Below are positions 19,904 to 28,183 of a stretch of 64,000 nt of DNA, in pieces. A program made the translations under genes and the position numbers. The DNA lies in contig NZ_BNEA01000015.1 in NCBI RefSeq assembly GCF_016860525.1, forward strand, positions 186,001 through 250,000, read 5' to 3'. Numbering within the stretch: the first letter of the stretch is position 1; each line of letters begins with the position of its first letter. Below the pieces are notes generated by a model. That model was not told where the DNA came from. It did no database searches and was given only the letters and a program-made list of their open reading frames with translations. The DNA comes from Streptomyces rubradiris (GTDB taxonomy: Bacteria > Actinomycetota > Actinomycetes > Streptomycetales > Streptomycetaceae).

Positions 19904-19939
19904 CCCGGGCGGGGCGGTCCGCCGCCCGCCCCGCCCGGG
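19904..19939. terminator. Bidirectional terminator between I36 inhibitor and chitinase
   Basis: CCCGGGCGGGGC (19904-19915) pairs perfectly with GCCCCGCCCGGG (19928-19939) over 12 bp around a 12-nt interior. It lies between two convergent genes and can serve both. Confidence 0.75.
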
Positions 19940-19971
19940 AGCCGTACGAGGCGCGGGGCGCCGCGGTGCGG

Positions 19972-22329
19972 CTACCTCAGTCCGTCGTCCAGCGCGGTCA
20001 TCAGCCGACCGTCCGGTGTGTCGCCGGACATCTCCCAGACGAACCCGCCCAGCAGGCCCTTGGACTTGATCCAGGCCGTCTTCTTCCCGATCGACCAGGC
20101 GTCGTCGAACGACCACCACTGGCCGCCCGGACCGGTGTAGCCGTACGTCGAGACGGACTGCTCGTCGTGGCGTACGGTCATGGCGGGGAAGCTGGTGATC
20201 AGGTTGTGGTAGCCGCGCACCCCGGCCTCGGTGTCGAACTGGCCGGGCGCGGCGCCGCCCGCGTCCTGCCACTCACCGGCGGCCCCGCCGTCGGTCACGC
20301 CCTGCCAGCCGCGCCCGTAGAACGGGAAGCCCACCGTCAGCTTGCGGGGGCTGACCCCGGCATCCAGATAGACCTTGACCGCGTCCTCGACGCTGAAGTG
20401 GAAGGGGTACGGGTCCTGGGCGTCGGCGTACAGATTGGAGGCGTGGCCGGCGCGCCCCGGCTCCCAGGAGTTGTCGCTGCCGGCGCCGTGGAAGTCGTAT
20501 CCCTGCACGTTGGCGTAGTCGAGCGAGTCGAAGATCCGGGTCAGGTCCCAGCCGGCGGAGATCTTCGCGGGGTCGGCGGGGGTGAACGCGGTCAGCAGCC
20601 GGTGTTCGCCGCCGAGCGCGTCGAGCTGCTTGCGGAACTCGGCGAGCAGCGCGGTCAGGTTGGCCTTGTCCTGGGTGCCGTAGTGGTTGCCCGGGTGTCC
20701 TTCGGAGCCGGGCCACTCCCAGTCGATGTCGATGCCGTCGAAGATCCCGGCGGCCGTGCCCGGACCGCCCGCGCCGTTGTAGACGGGCAGATCGCCCTTG
20801 ATCCACACGTCGATGCAGGACTTGACGAACTTCTCCCGGGAGGCCTGGGTGGCGGCCGCGTCCGAGAAGAACTTGGAGTACGTCCAGCCGCCGAGCGACA
20901 CCACCACCTTCAGCTTCGGGTACTTGGCCTTGAGCTTCTTCAACTGGTTGAGGTTGCCCCGGAGTCCGGCCCAGCCGTCGTCGGCGACGCCGTCCACCGA
21001 CTGGGCGGCCGACATGGGACGCGCGTAGTCGGCGTCCGCGTCGCCCGCGCCGGTGCCCTCGTCGGGGTCCTGGGGGTTGGCGGAGACGCCCTTGGTGACC
21101 CCCGCCTGGCAGGTGAGGTTCACCGGGTCCAGGTTCTCGAAGGCGTAGTTGACGACGTCGAGCTTGGCAGCGGCACCCGAGGTGTCCAGGTTCTTCACGA
21201 AGTACTGGCGGCCGTAGATGCCCCACTGCGCGAAGTAGCCCACCTTGAGCTGCTTGCCCGGCCCGGCCACGTCGTCGGTGGTGACGGTCAGCGCGCTGGA
21301 CGCCGGTGAGGTGTTGTCGGCGGTGTCGCGGGCCTTGACGGTGAAGGTGTAGGCGGTGGCCGGGGAGAGCCCGTCGACCGTGGCCGTCGTGGTGTCCGCG
21401 CCGACCGACTTCGCCAGCGTGCCGCCGCGGTACACGTCGTAGGCGGCCACGGCCACGTTGTCGGTGGACTTGTCCCAGGCCAGGCCGACGCTGGAGGAGG
21501 TCTTGCCGGTGGCGCGCAGCCGGCCGGGCGCGGTCGGCGGTGCCGGGTCGGTCGCCGGGTCGACGGTCTTGACGGTCACCGGGGCGCTCGCCGGTCCGAC
21601 GTTTCCGCGCCTGTCCTTGGCGCGCACGGTGAACGTGTAACTCGTGGCCGGGGCGAGGCCGGTGACGGTGGCCGAGGTGCCCGTGGCGGCCACGGTGTCC
21701 GGGCCGCCGAGCACCTCGTAGGAGGCCACTGGGTGGTCGCCGCCCTGCGCCGCGGCCCAGCTCAGCGCGACCGAGTGCGCCGTGACGGCGGTCGCCCGAG
21801 GTGTGCCGGGCGCGGTCGGCGGGACGTCGGGGGTGCCGTCGCACTTGTCGCCGTTGACGGTGCAGCCCGTCGGGGCGGCGATCGGCCCGTTGGCGATGAA
21901 CCAGTAGCTGTACGGTTCGGTGCTGCCACCGGCCGGAACGCCGGCGTTGTAGAAGGCGTTCTTCACGGTCACGTGCCGGCCGGAGACGGTCGCGTCGCCG
22001 TTGTAGTGACCGGTGACCGAGACCCCGGCCGGCAGGTCGAACTCCAGGGTCCAGCCGTCGACGGCGGCCGCGCCGCTGTTGCGGACGACGTAACTGCCCT
22101 TCCACCAGGAGCCGTTGTCCTGGCTGGTGAACGTCGCCGTCAGCGTCCCGGCCGCGTGGGCGGGCGCGGCGAGCCCGGCGAGCAGCGCGAGCGGCAGGAG
22201 CAGCAGGGCGCCCAGGGCGGCGACCCACCGCCGGGACCTGGCTCCGTGCCGCGGGACACCGGGCCCGGGGCTGCCTCCGGACGGGACGCGGCGAGGGGGT
22301 ACGAGCGGTGGTCTGCGCCGGTGGAACAT
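19972..22329 (-). CDS. Secreted chitinase, GH18, with CBM2 and two FN3 domains
   Basis: A 785-residue extracellular endochitinase. An Arg-rich N-terminus and hydrophobic ALGALLLLPLALLAGLAAPA form the signal peptide, ending AHA. Residues about 45-145 form a CBM2-type module (TATFTSQDNGSWWKGSYVVR). Two fibronectin type III repeats follow at about 165-345 (PPTAPGTPRATAV; PPTAPGRLRATGK). The GH18 barrel fills the rest, with catalytic motif DGIDIDWEWPG and acid/base Glu538. The start at 22329 is supported by GGGAGAGC upstream; a longer frame would run through the promoter and operator. Degradation products, GlcNAc and chitobiose, are the signals sensed by DasR, consistent with the operator found upstream. 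Confidence 0.93.
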   Translation of the reverse strand: MFHRRRPPLVPPRRVPSGGSPGPGVPRHGARSRRWVAALGALLLLPLALLAGLAAPAHAAGTLTATFTSQDNGSWWKGSYVVRNSGAAAVDGWTLEFDLPAGVSVTGHYNGDATVSGRHVTVKNAFYNAGVPAGGSTEPYSYWFIANGPIAAPTGCTVNGDKCDGTPDVPPTAPGTPRATAVTAHSVALSWAAAQGGDHPVASYEVLGGPDTVAATGTSATVTGLAPATSYTFTVRAKDRRGNVGPASAPVTVKTVDPATDPAPPTAPGRLRATGKTSSSVGLAWDKSTDNVAVAAYDVYRGGTLAKSVGADTTTATVDGLSPATAYTFTVKARDTADNTSPASSALTVTTDDVAGPGKQLKVGYFAQWGIYGRQYFVKNLDTSGAAAKLDVVNYAFENLDPVNLTCQAGVTKGVSANPQDPDEGTGAGDADADYARPMSAAQSVDGVADDGWAGLRGNLNQLKKLKAKYPKLKVVVSLGGWTYSKFFSDAAATQASREKFVKSCIDVWIKGDLPVYNGAGGPGTAAGIFDGIDIDWEWPGSEGHPGNHYGTQDKANLTALLAEFRKQLDALGGEHRLLTAFTPADPAKISAGWDLTRIFDSLDYANVQGYDFHGAGSDNSWEPGRAGHASNLYADAQDPYPFHFSVEDAVKVYLDAGVSPRKLTVGFPFYGRGWQGVTDGGAAGEWQDAGGAAPGQFDTEAGVRGYHNLITSFPAMTVRHDEQSVSTYGYTGPGGQWWSFDDAWSIGKKTAWIKSKGLLGGFVWEMSGDTPDGRLMTALDDGLR

Positions 22330-22405
22330 GGCTCTCCCTGTGGTCGTGGGGGTGGTACAGGGGTGGGGTGAACCGTGCGTGCGCGTTGCGCGACCGAGCG
22401 TTTTC

Positions 22406-22434
22406 AACGTAGAAGGTCTGGACCAATGCGTCAA
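22406..22434 (-). promoter_or_regulatory. Chitinase promoter with DasR-type operator (dre) in its spacer
   Basis: On the minus strand TTGACG (22429-22434) and TACGTT (22406-22411) are separated by 17 bp, and the spacer holds ATTGGTCCAGACCT. The core TGGTCCAGACC matches both the 12-bp direct-repeat element of Streptomyces chitinase promoters and the dre palindrome bound by the GntR regulator DasR. Binding here would block RNA polymerase; release by glucosamine-6-phosphate is known for DasR. Only one copy is seen. Confidence 0.8.
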
Positions 22435-22483
22435 CGGCCTGTGTGGGGGCGGCCATTGACGCACGGGGACGTCGCGTACATCA

Positions 22484-22891
22484 CTACGGCCACCGGGCCG
22501 CCGACTGGTCCGCCAGCAGGAATCCGAGCGTGGACAGTTCGTTCACGGTCTCCTGCAGCCGGCTGATGCGCTCCCGGCCCATCCGGACGAGTTCCTCCCC
22601 CGCGGCGGCCCATCGGTCCGGGTCGGGGCACAGGGGCGGGACGCCGGCGAGGATGTCGGCGCTCTCCTTCAGGGTGATCCCCACACGTTGCGCGGCGCGG
22701 GCGAGTCTGATCCGGCAGATCGCGTCGACCGTGAAGCGGCGGGCGTTGCCGCTGTTCCGGTGGGCACTGACCACACCGTAGCTCTCATAGAAACGGACGG
22801 CGTTGGCGGTCACCCCCGCGGCGTCGGCCACCTGTCCGACCGTCAGTGAGGCGGGGCCCGCTCCCCGGCCGGAGGACAGGGTGTCGGTCAT
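22484..22891 (-). CDS. MerR-family transcriptional regulator
   Basis: A 135-residue regulator. The N-terminal winged helix reads LTVGQVADAAGVTANAVRFY and continues ESYGVVSAHRNSGNARRFTV, typical of MerR. A dimerisation helix follows and the C-terminus is short (EELVRMGRERISRLQETVNE), without an obvious metal-binding cysteine cluster. It is the last gene of a three-gene operon, its ATG overlapping the MFS stop codon by ATGA. MerR proteins activate promoters with overlong 19-20 bp spacers, and the operon's own promoter has exactly that geometry (25009-25039), so autoregulation is likely. The inducer is unknown, probably a toxic organic compound exported by the MFS protein. Confidence 0.88.
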   Translation of the reverse strand: MTDTLSSGRGAGPASLTVGQVADAAGVTANAVRFYESYGVVSAHRNSGNARRFTVDAICRIRLARAAQRVGITLKESADILAGVPPLCPDPDRWAAAGEELVRMGRERISRLQETVNELSTLGFLLADQSAARWP

Positions 22892-24420
22892 GAGGCACGT
22901 CCCGGGTTCGCTGGTGATTCCTGCCGGTCCAGTATCGCGGGGGTGCGGCGCGGGGAACGCAGCCGCACGACCAAGGCGAGCGACATCACGACGAGGGCCG
23001 CCGCTTGGGTCAGCCGCTGGGAATCCACGATGGTGGCCGCGTACCCGGCTCTGGCCGCCGCTCCCCCGTCGGTCACCGCCGACAGCGAGGCGCCGCCGGT
23101 CATGGCGGCCGTCAGCCCCGTGAAGAGCGCGCTGACCGCCGCCGTGCCCAGGCCGTTCGCGATGGTGCTCACCAGCGACAGCAGCGAGGAGGCCGACGCC
23201 AGGTCGGGGCCATGGAGATCGCGGCTGGAACTGGAGATCGTCGGCATCATGACCGCGCCGGTCCCCGCCCCCTGGAAGAACCCGAGCAGCCCGAGCAGCA
23301 CGTAGGGGGTGTCCGGCCGGAAGACGATCACCTGGGCCAGGCCGGATCCGATCGCGAGGCCCAGACCGCTGCCGACGACGAGCCGGGGACCGAACCGTTC
23401 GAGGCAGCGGGCGGCGCACTGCACGCTGATTCCCATGCCGATCGTTCCCGGCACCATCAGCGCCGCCGTGACCGACGCGCTGTCCGCCCGCAGGATCTGG
23501 ACGTAGGCGGGCATCAGCACCACGGTCCCGAAGTAGGGGGCCGCGTACAGGGCGAGGACCCCGGCGCCCCGGCCGAACGTCGGATCGCGCAGCAGGCCGA
23601 TCCGCAGCAGCGGTTCCGGGTGACTCAGCGCCCGCACCGCGAACACCGTGACCGAGCCCGTACCGAGGACGGCCGTGGTGATCCGTGCCCAGGCCGGGCC
23701 GCCTTGCGCGCTGATGCCGTAGGCCACCGCGACGAGGCCCGGAACCAGCAGCACCGCTCCGCACAGGTCGAGCCGGCTCCGCCGTCCGCGTGCCGCGTCG
23801 GCCGGCAGCCAGGCGAGTGTGCCGACCACGCCCAGCAGTGCCGACGGCACGGTGACGAAGAACAGCGGCCGCCATGATCCGGTGCCCAGGAGCACCGCGC
23901 CGAGTACCGGGCCCAGGATCGGTCCGACCAGCATCGGCAGGCCGGTGATCGCCATCATCCGGCCGCGGCGCGCGGGCGCGACCGCGCCGAGCCCGATCGT
24001 CATCCCGAGGGGCGTCATCAGGCCACCGGCGAGACCCTGCGCCGCCCGGGCGGCGATCAGCCAGCCCAGGCCGCCGGACACCCCGGCGGCGACGGAGGCC
24101 AGCGCGAATCCGAGCAACGCCGCCAGGTACACCCGACGGGCGCCCCAACGTGCGGCGAGACCGGCGGCCAGCGGCATCGTCGCGACCATGGCGAGCGTGT
24201 ACGCGGTGATGATCCATTGGGCGGCGGCCAACGACGTGCCGAACGTCTCCATCAGCCGGGGCAGCGCGACCGCGACGATCGTCGCGTCCAGCACCGCCAT
24301 CAGTCCGCCGGACGCCAGCACGAGCGCGGCGCGCACTTCCACTCTCGTCAGCTTGTTCGCCTTGTTCGCCTTGTTCGCCTTGTTCGCCGCACGCGCTGCC
24401 GGCGCTGTCAGCCCGTTCAT
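22888..24420 (-). CDS. MFS exporter (DHA2-type drug/proton antiporter)
   Basis: A 510-residue membrane transporter with about 14 hydrophobic segments. Motif C-like GLPMLVGPILGPVLGAVLLG, motif A-like LAARWGARRVYLAALLGFAL and the first-helix LMAVLDATIVAVALPRLMET are typical of DHA2 multidrug exporters. Near the N-terminus four copies of a 9-bp repeat encode KANKANKANK before the first helix. The ATG overlaps the stop of the reductase gene upstream, and its own stop overlaps the MerR start, so all three proteins are translationally coupled. The operon logic (reductase, exporter, sensor) suggests response to a quinone-like or azo-like toxicant, which is inference. Confidence 0.87.
   Translation of the reverse strand: MNGLTAPAARAANKANKANKANKLTRVEVRAALVLASGGLMAVLDATIVAVALPRLMETFGTSLAAAQWIITAYTLAMVATMPLAAGLAARWGARRVYLAALLGFALASVAAGVSGGLGWLIAARAAQGLAGGLMTPLGMTIGLGAVAPARRGRMMAITGLPMLVGPILGPVLGAVLLGTGSWRPLFFVTVPSALLGVVGTLAWLPADAARGRRSRLDLCGAVLLVPGLVAVAYGISAQGGPAWARITTAVLGTGSVTVFAVRALSHPEPLLRIGLLRDPTFGRGAGVLALYAAPYFGTVVLMPAYVQILRADSASVTAALMVPGTIGMGISVQCAARCLERFGPRLVVGSGLGLAIGSGLAQVIVFRPDTPYVLLGLLGFFQGAGTGAVMMPTISSSSRDLHGPDLASASSLLSLVSTIANGLGTAAVSALFTGLTAAMTGGASLSAVTDGGAAARAGYAATIVDSQRLTQAAALVVMSLALVVRLRSPRRTPAILDRQESPANPGRAS
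24352..24387. repeat. Four 9-bp tandem repeats in the MFS gene
   Basis: CTTGTTCGC occurs four times in perfect tandem, encoding Asn-Lys-Ala repeats (read on the minus strand) in the cytoplasmic N-terminus of the exporter. The unit length is a multiple of three, so slippage would alter the tail without breaking the frame. Confidence 0.9.
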
Positions 24421-25001
24421 TTCCGGCCGGCCGGATCCGCGGCCCGGAGGGAACGCAACGCCTGCGCCCACACCCGCAGTTCGCGTATCGTCGTGTGCAG
24501 TGCCTGCTCCGTGCCCGGCGGCGGAACGAAGCGGCCGTCGGCGTCAAGGTGCTCCCACGGCATCGGCAGCAGCACCGACTCCCGGACGGTGGTGGCGCGC
24601 AGTTCCGGGAAGACGGCCCGCAACTGCTCGATCGCCCTGATGCCGCCGGAACCCCCGTATCCGACGAACGCGACCGGTTTGTACGCCCACTCGGTCATGT
24701 GCCAGTCGATCACGTTCTTCACCGGCGCCGGGAAGCTGTGGTTGTACTCCGGTGTGAGGAACACGAATCCGTCGGCGGCCGCGAGCCGGCCGGAGATCGG
24801 GGACGCGGCAGCCCCGCCCGGCTGCATCTCGTGCATCGGCAGGGAGACCGAGGCGAGGTCGATCATGTCGAGGTCGAGCCAGTGCGCCGCGCCGAGCTCG
24901 CGCTCCAGCCACGCGGCGAGGGGCTCGGCCATTCTGGGCCTGCGCACGCTCCCGATCACCACGGCGATCCGGAGCCTGTTGTCGAGCGCTTCTTCTGTCA
25001 T
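24417..25001 (-). CDS. NADPH-dependent FMN reductase
   Basis: A 194-residue flavodoxin-fold reductase. The phosphate-binding start RIAVVIGSVRRPRMAEPLAA fits the family's G-S-x-R motif, and FLTPEYNHSFPAPVKNVIDW is its diagnostic substrate/FMN segment. Such enzymes reduce quinones, azo dyes, chromate or FMN in the cytoplasm. The start is the ATG at 25001; transcription from the candidate MerR promoter would begin at or within 2 nt of it, giving a leaderless message. Its stop overlaps the exporter start by ATGA. Operon context indicates detoxification controlled by the MerR protein. Confidence 0.88.
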   Translation of the reverse strand: MTEEALDNRLRIAVVIGSVRRPRMAEPLAAWLERELGAAHWLDLDMIDLASVSLPMHEMQPGGAAASPISGRLAAADGFVFLTPEYNHSFPAPVKNVIDWHMTEWAYKPVAFVGYGGSGGIRAIEQLRAVFPELRATTVRESVLLPMPWEHLDADGRFVPPPGTEQALHTTIRELRVWAQALRSLRAADPAGRK

Positions 25002-25008
25002 GGCGCCG

Positions 25009-25039
25009 ACGCTAGGCATTCGCCTATAGGTGAACTCAA
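25009..25039 (-). promoter_or_regulatory. MerR-type promoter with 19-bp spacer and dyad
   Basis: On the minus strand TTGAGT (25034-25039) and TAGCGT (25009-25014) are 19 bp apart. The 16-bp dyad TTCACCTATAGGCGAA (25019-25034), symmetric except for one position in each arm, fills the spacer. Overlong spacers with a central dyad are the hallmark of promoters that MerR-family proteins activate by untwisting the DNA. The regulator is encoded at the end of the operon this promoter reads. Confidence 0.68.
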
Positions 25040-25334
25040 CACGCGTCGAGCCGGAGCCGGCGGCGATCGGCCTGCCGCGCATTGCCGTTGGCGGCGAGAC
25101 GGGCGCTCAGGTCCGTGTGGGCGCGCTGGGAAACTCCCTGACGCCGGCACCTGGACCATGGCCGCCATGGTGGCCGCGTTGGCCTCGGCATCACCGGCCT
25201 CGGCCGGCGCCCGGGCGGCGGCTGTGCGGAGCGGACGCGATGGGAGCGACTGGAGGCGGTGCTGGGCCGCGTGTTCCGTCACGTAACTCCGCCCCTACCA
25301 CCGCGCCGGCACCCTGTGGGCGAGGGTGCGGACA
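25040..25334. other. Non-coding stretch upstream of the reductase operon
   Basis: No frame with convincing codon bias, no hairpin and no recognisable remnant is seen between the MerR-type promoter and the convergent-side end of the acetyltransferase gene. Confidence 0.4.
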
Positions 25335-25907
25335 TCAGCCTCCGGCAGCACGGTTGACCACCGTCGCGTGCCATTCACGGTCGAGGATGGCGTGCACCAC
25401 GGAGTCCCGCCATACGCCGCCCTTCAGGACGTGCTCCCGGATGACGCCCTCTTCGACCATGCCGGCGGCCGCCATGGTCCGGGCGGATGCCTCGTTCCAC
25501 GGGGACCGCGCGCCCCAGATCCGGTGCAGGCCCAGGTCGTCGAAGCCGAAACCGAGCAGCAGTCGCACCATCTCGACGCCGTAGCCGGCGCCCCAGGACC
25601 GCGGGCGCAGCGCGAAGCCCATGATGGCCCCGCGCTGTTGATGAGGGTCGAGGGCCAGCCGTCCGAAGCCGACGAGTTCGGACGTCGCCCGCTCGATGAC
25701 GGCGAGCGCGTATTCCCCGCGCGGCGTCTCACCGGCTACGGCGATGGAGCGCGCCACGATCCGGCCGACCTGCTCCCGGCTGCGCGGCTCGAAGGACAGG
25801 TGCTCCGTCGCCTCCGGGCTGCCGTAGATGGCCAGCACCGCGTTCACGTCCTCAGGGCTCAGTTCCCGGAGGGCCAGACGGCTGCTGGAACGGTCGACCG
25901 GATACAT
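25335..25907 (-). CDS. GNAT-family N-acetyltransferase (RimJ/RimL type)
   Basis: A 190-residue acetyltransferase. It opens with SSRLALRELSPEDVNAVLAI (family beta1-alpha1), has ELVGFGRLAL and IMGFALRPRSWGAGYGVEMV, in which the R-x-x-G-x-G/A motif binds acetyl-CoA, and ends with HRIWGARSPWNEASARTMAA and GMVEEGVIREH, a stretch conserved in RimJ/RimL-type enzymes that acetylate protein N-termini or small amines. No partner gene is adjacent. The enzyme class is firm; the acceptor is unknown. Confidence 0.87.
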   Translation of the reverse strand: MYPVDRSSSRLALRELSPEDVNAVLAIYGSPEATEHLSFEPRSREQVGRIVARSIAVAGETPRGEYALAVIERATSELVGFGRLALDPHQQRGAIMGFALRPRSWGAGYGVEMVRLLLGFGFDDLGLHRIWGARSPWNEASARTMAAAGMVEEGVIREHVLKGGVWRDSVVHAILDREWHATVVNRAAGG

Positions 25908-26017
25908 GCCCCGACTCTACCCACCGGCCCCGGGCCTCCCCGGGGAAAGCTCTGGCCGCCGGTGACCGTGGCCGCGTAAGGTGCGCGGGTCGTGGTGGAG
26001 GAGAGGCGGTCGGTTAC

Positions 26018-27007
26018 GTGGCATTGACGGTGGCCGCGCGGGAGCGGTTGGCGGGGGCGGCGCGGGCCGCGCTGGGCGGCGGGCGGCGGCTGGCACGGGC
26101 CGAGCGGGTCACGGGCGGCAGCAAGAAGGGCGTCTACCGCCTGGTCATGGACGACGCGACGACCGCGATCGCCTACCTGTGGGACGACACCGAGAACTAC
26201 TGGCCGGCGGCCGAGGGCGACGACGACCCCACCGACCCGTTGTCGCCGGGGCTCGGACTCGACCTGTTCGAGGCCGCGCACGCGCGGCTGACCGCGCTCG
26301 GCGTCCGTGTCCCGGCGATCCGCCTCGTCGACCGCGCCGTCGGCGACGGTTCGGCCGGCCTGGCCGTCGTCGAGGACCTGCCGGGCGAGAAGCTGGAACA
26401 GTTGCTCGCCCGCGACCCGCGTGCGGCGGCCCCGGTCATGGCCCGGCTCGCCGAGGCACTGGAGGCGATGCGCCGGCACCGCGCACCGGCGTACGGCAAG
26501 GTGGCCGTGGTCGACCGGGGCGGCATGTCTCGGGGGTCGTCGTGCGAGGAGGTCGTCCTGGCCCGCGCGCTGCGGGACCTCGCCGAGGCGGCGTCGCGCG
26601 ACCCGCGGATCGCGGCGGTCCGCGACCGGCTGGCCGAGCGGCTGCTGCGCCTGGCGGGCGCGGTGCGGCCCCGCGGGGAGTACGCCGTCGTACACGGCGA
26701 ACTGGGCCCCGATCACGTCCTGGTGGGCGCGGACGGGCACCCCGTGCTGATCGACATCGAGGGCACGATGTACTTCGACGTCGAGTGGGAGCACGTCTTC
26801 CTGCGCATCCGCCTGCACGAGGCGTACGGACCGCTGGCGGCGGACGGACTGGACGAGGACCGGCTCGCGCTGTACCTGCTGGCCCAGCGGCTCTCCCTGA
26901 CGGCGGGACCGCTGCGCCTGCTCGACGGGGACTTCCCCGGGCGGGCCGCGATGGCGGGAATCGCCGAGCACAACCTGAACGAGGCCCTGCACCTGCTCCG
27001 CGACTGA
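26018..27007 (+). CDS. Aminoglycoside-phosphotransferase-fold kinase
   Basis: A 329-residue protein of the APH/choline-kinase-like fold. The catalytic loop is HGELGPDHVLV starting at His226, in which Glu replaces the usual catalytic Asp of HGD and His replaces the usual Asn. The metal-binding segment reads LIDIEGTMYFDVEWE. The N-terminal VTGGSKKGVYRLVMDD fits the nucleotide-binding loop. The GTG start is preceded by GGAGGAGAGG. Many Streptomyces proteins with this HGE variant are annotated as phosphotransferases without a known substrate, so antibiotic resistance should not be assumed. No co-transcribed gene is evident. Confidence 0.78.
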   Translation: MALTVAARERLAGAARAALGGGRRLARAERVTGGSKKGVYRLVMDDATTAIAYLWDDTENYWPAAEGDDDPTDPLSPGLGLDLFEAAHARLTALGVRVPAIRLVDRAVGDGSAGLAVVEDLPGEKLEQLLARDPRAAAPVMARLAEALEAMRRHRAPAYGKVAVVDRGGMSRGSSCEEVVLARALRDLAEAASRDPRIAAVRDRLAERLLRLAGAVRPRGEYAVVHGELGPDHVLVGADGHPVLIDIEGTMYFDVEWEHVFLRIRLHEAYGPLAADGLDEDRLALYLLAQRLSLTAGPLRLLDGDFPGRAAMAGIAEHNLNEALHLLRD

Positions 27008-27055
27008 ACGCGCCCGCGCCGGGCCCGCCGCCACGTCGATCAGGCCGTACGACGG

Positions 27056-27889
27056 TCAGTCCGTGCCCTGGTCGCGCTGGGTCCGAGCCGGGATGTGTGT
27101 CCGCAGACGACGGCGGGCCCTCGCCATGAGCAGCAGGGCCCGTACGTTGGCCTGGGGCGGTCCGGTCAGGGCCTCGGTCACGGCTATCTCGACGCCGCCG
27201 CTGTACTGCGCCGACAGGTTGTAGAGGAAGGCGCCCAGCGTCACCAGGCCGGTGCCCAGGACGACTTCCACGATGACGACCCCGACCGCGACGGCGAGGA
27301 AGGTGCTGAAGGCCGGCAGGACGTCCGGCGCCATGGCGTTCACCATGATCCAGGAGACGCCCGCCGTGGCGACCACGAGCACACCGAGCCCGGCCAGCAG
27401 GAGGAAGCTCGTCACCATCACCGACCAGGGATCGGCCTCCGACAGGCGCAGCCGTATCGGCCGCCGGCCCGGCCCGGGTGCCCCGCCTCCGGGCACCCGC
27501 CGGCTCCAGAGCCCACAGACCGGCCCGGCCCGCCCGGCACGTGCGACGGCTCCGGGGAAAGCGGGCGGACCGGGCGCCCCCGGGGCCCCGGTCGGGCCGG
27601 CAGCACCGGAGACGGCGGAGACGGCGGCAGGGTCGGATCGTTCCGGTGCCGTGCCCGTGTCCTCGGGGAGGCCGGGCCGCTTCGGCGGTATGGACTCCCC
27701 GTCAGGTACCGACCGCCCGTCGGCCCCGCCAGGCGGCACCGCGCGCCGGCGTCCGGTCGGCCCGGTCGTCGCGGAGGGGCCGGTCGTCCCGGAGGGGCCG
27801 GTCGTCGCGGAGGGGCCGGATCCGCCGTCCTGCCCGGGTGTCATCCGTCCGTGGAAGGTGCTGCTGGGCCTGCGCTTGGCTCGGCTCAT
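27056..27889 (-). CDS. DUF3566 membrane protein with Gly/Pro-rich N-terminus
   Basis: A 277-residue protein. The C-terminal 120 residues form the DUF3566 domain: RLRLSEADPWSVMVTSFLLL, a first membrane helix, LPAFSTFLAVAVGVVIVEVV and a second helix ending LGAFLYNLSAQYSGGVEIAV. The N-terminal half is low-complexity Pro/Gly/Thr/Ala sequence that includes an 18-bp tandem repeat. The start MSRAKRRPSS was chosen for its GGGAGACAGG site; the upstream frame lacks codon bias. DUF3566 genes typically lie next to gyrA near the origin in actinobacteria. No gyrase gene is present here, so this may be a second copy. Function unknown. Confidence 0.8.
   Translation of the reverse strand: MSRAKRRPSSTFHGRMTPGQDGGSGPSATTGPSGTTGPSATTGPTGRRRAVPPGGADGRSVPDGESIPPKRPGLPEDTGTAPERSDPAAVSAVSGAAGPTGAPGAPGPPAFPGAVARAGRAGPVCGLWSRRVPGGGAPGPGRRPIRLRLSEADPWSVMVTSFLLLAGLGVLVVATAGVSWIMVNAMAPDVLPAFSTFLAVAVGVVIVEVVLGTGLVTLGAFLYNLSAQYSGGVEIAVTEALTGPPQANVRALLLMARARRRLRTHIPARTQRDQGTD
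27762..27815. repeat. Three 18-bp tandem repeats inside the DUF3566 gene
   Basis: The unit CCGGTCGTCGCGGAGGGG is repeated three times (the middle copy has one change) and encodes GPSATT-like hexapeptides in the disordered cytoplasmic tail. The length is divisible by three, so copy-number change keeps the frame. Confidence 0.85.
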
Positions 27890-28183
27890 GCCTGTCTCCC
27901 TGACTGGCCTGGCAGCCGGGCCGTGCCGTCCGCCGTCGAACGGGCCATCGCCGACCGCCAGGCGGCCTCTGGGGCCTGCTGGTCCGTGAATCCGACGGTA
28001 TCGGCACTTTTGCCCGCATGCACCCGCGAGTGGTACGCCGGAGGCACCACAGAACGGGCGCGGCACCCCGGCGCCACGCCGTCCACCGGCGTGGCGGCCC
28101 GCTCCCCGAACTACGCGGCCGTCCGGGTGTCCCGCCGGGCCCCGGGTGGGCTGCGCCGGGGCCGGTGCTCGTAGGGGTGCGGG

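Noticed and set aside
26018..27007. Aminoglycoside resistance kinase
   Set aside because: Only the fold is supported. The catalytic HGD is HGE and no resistance-type sequence similarity is apparent, so a drug substrate is not claimed.
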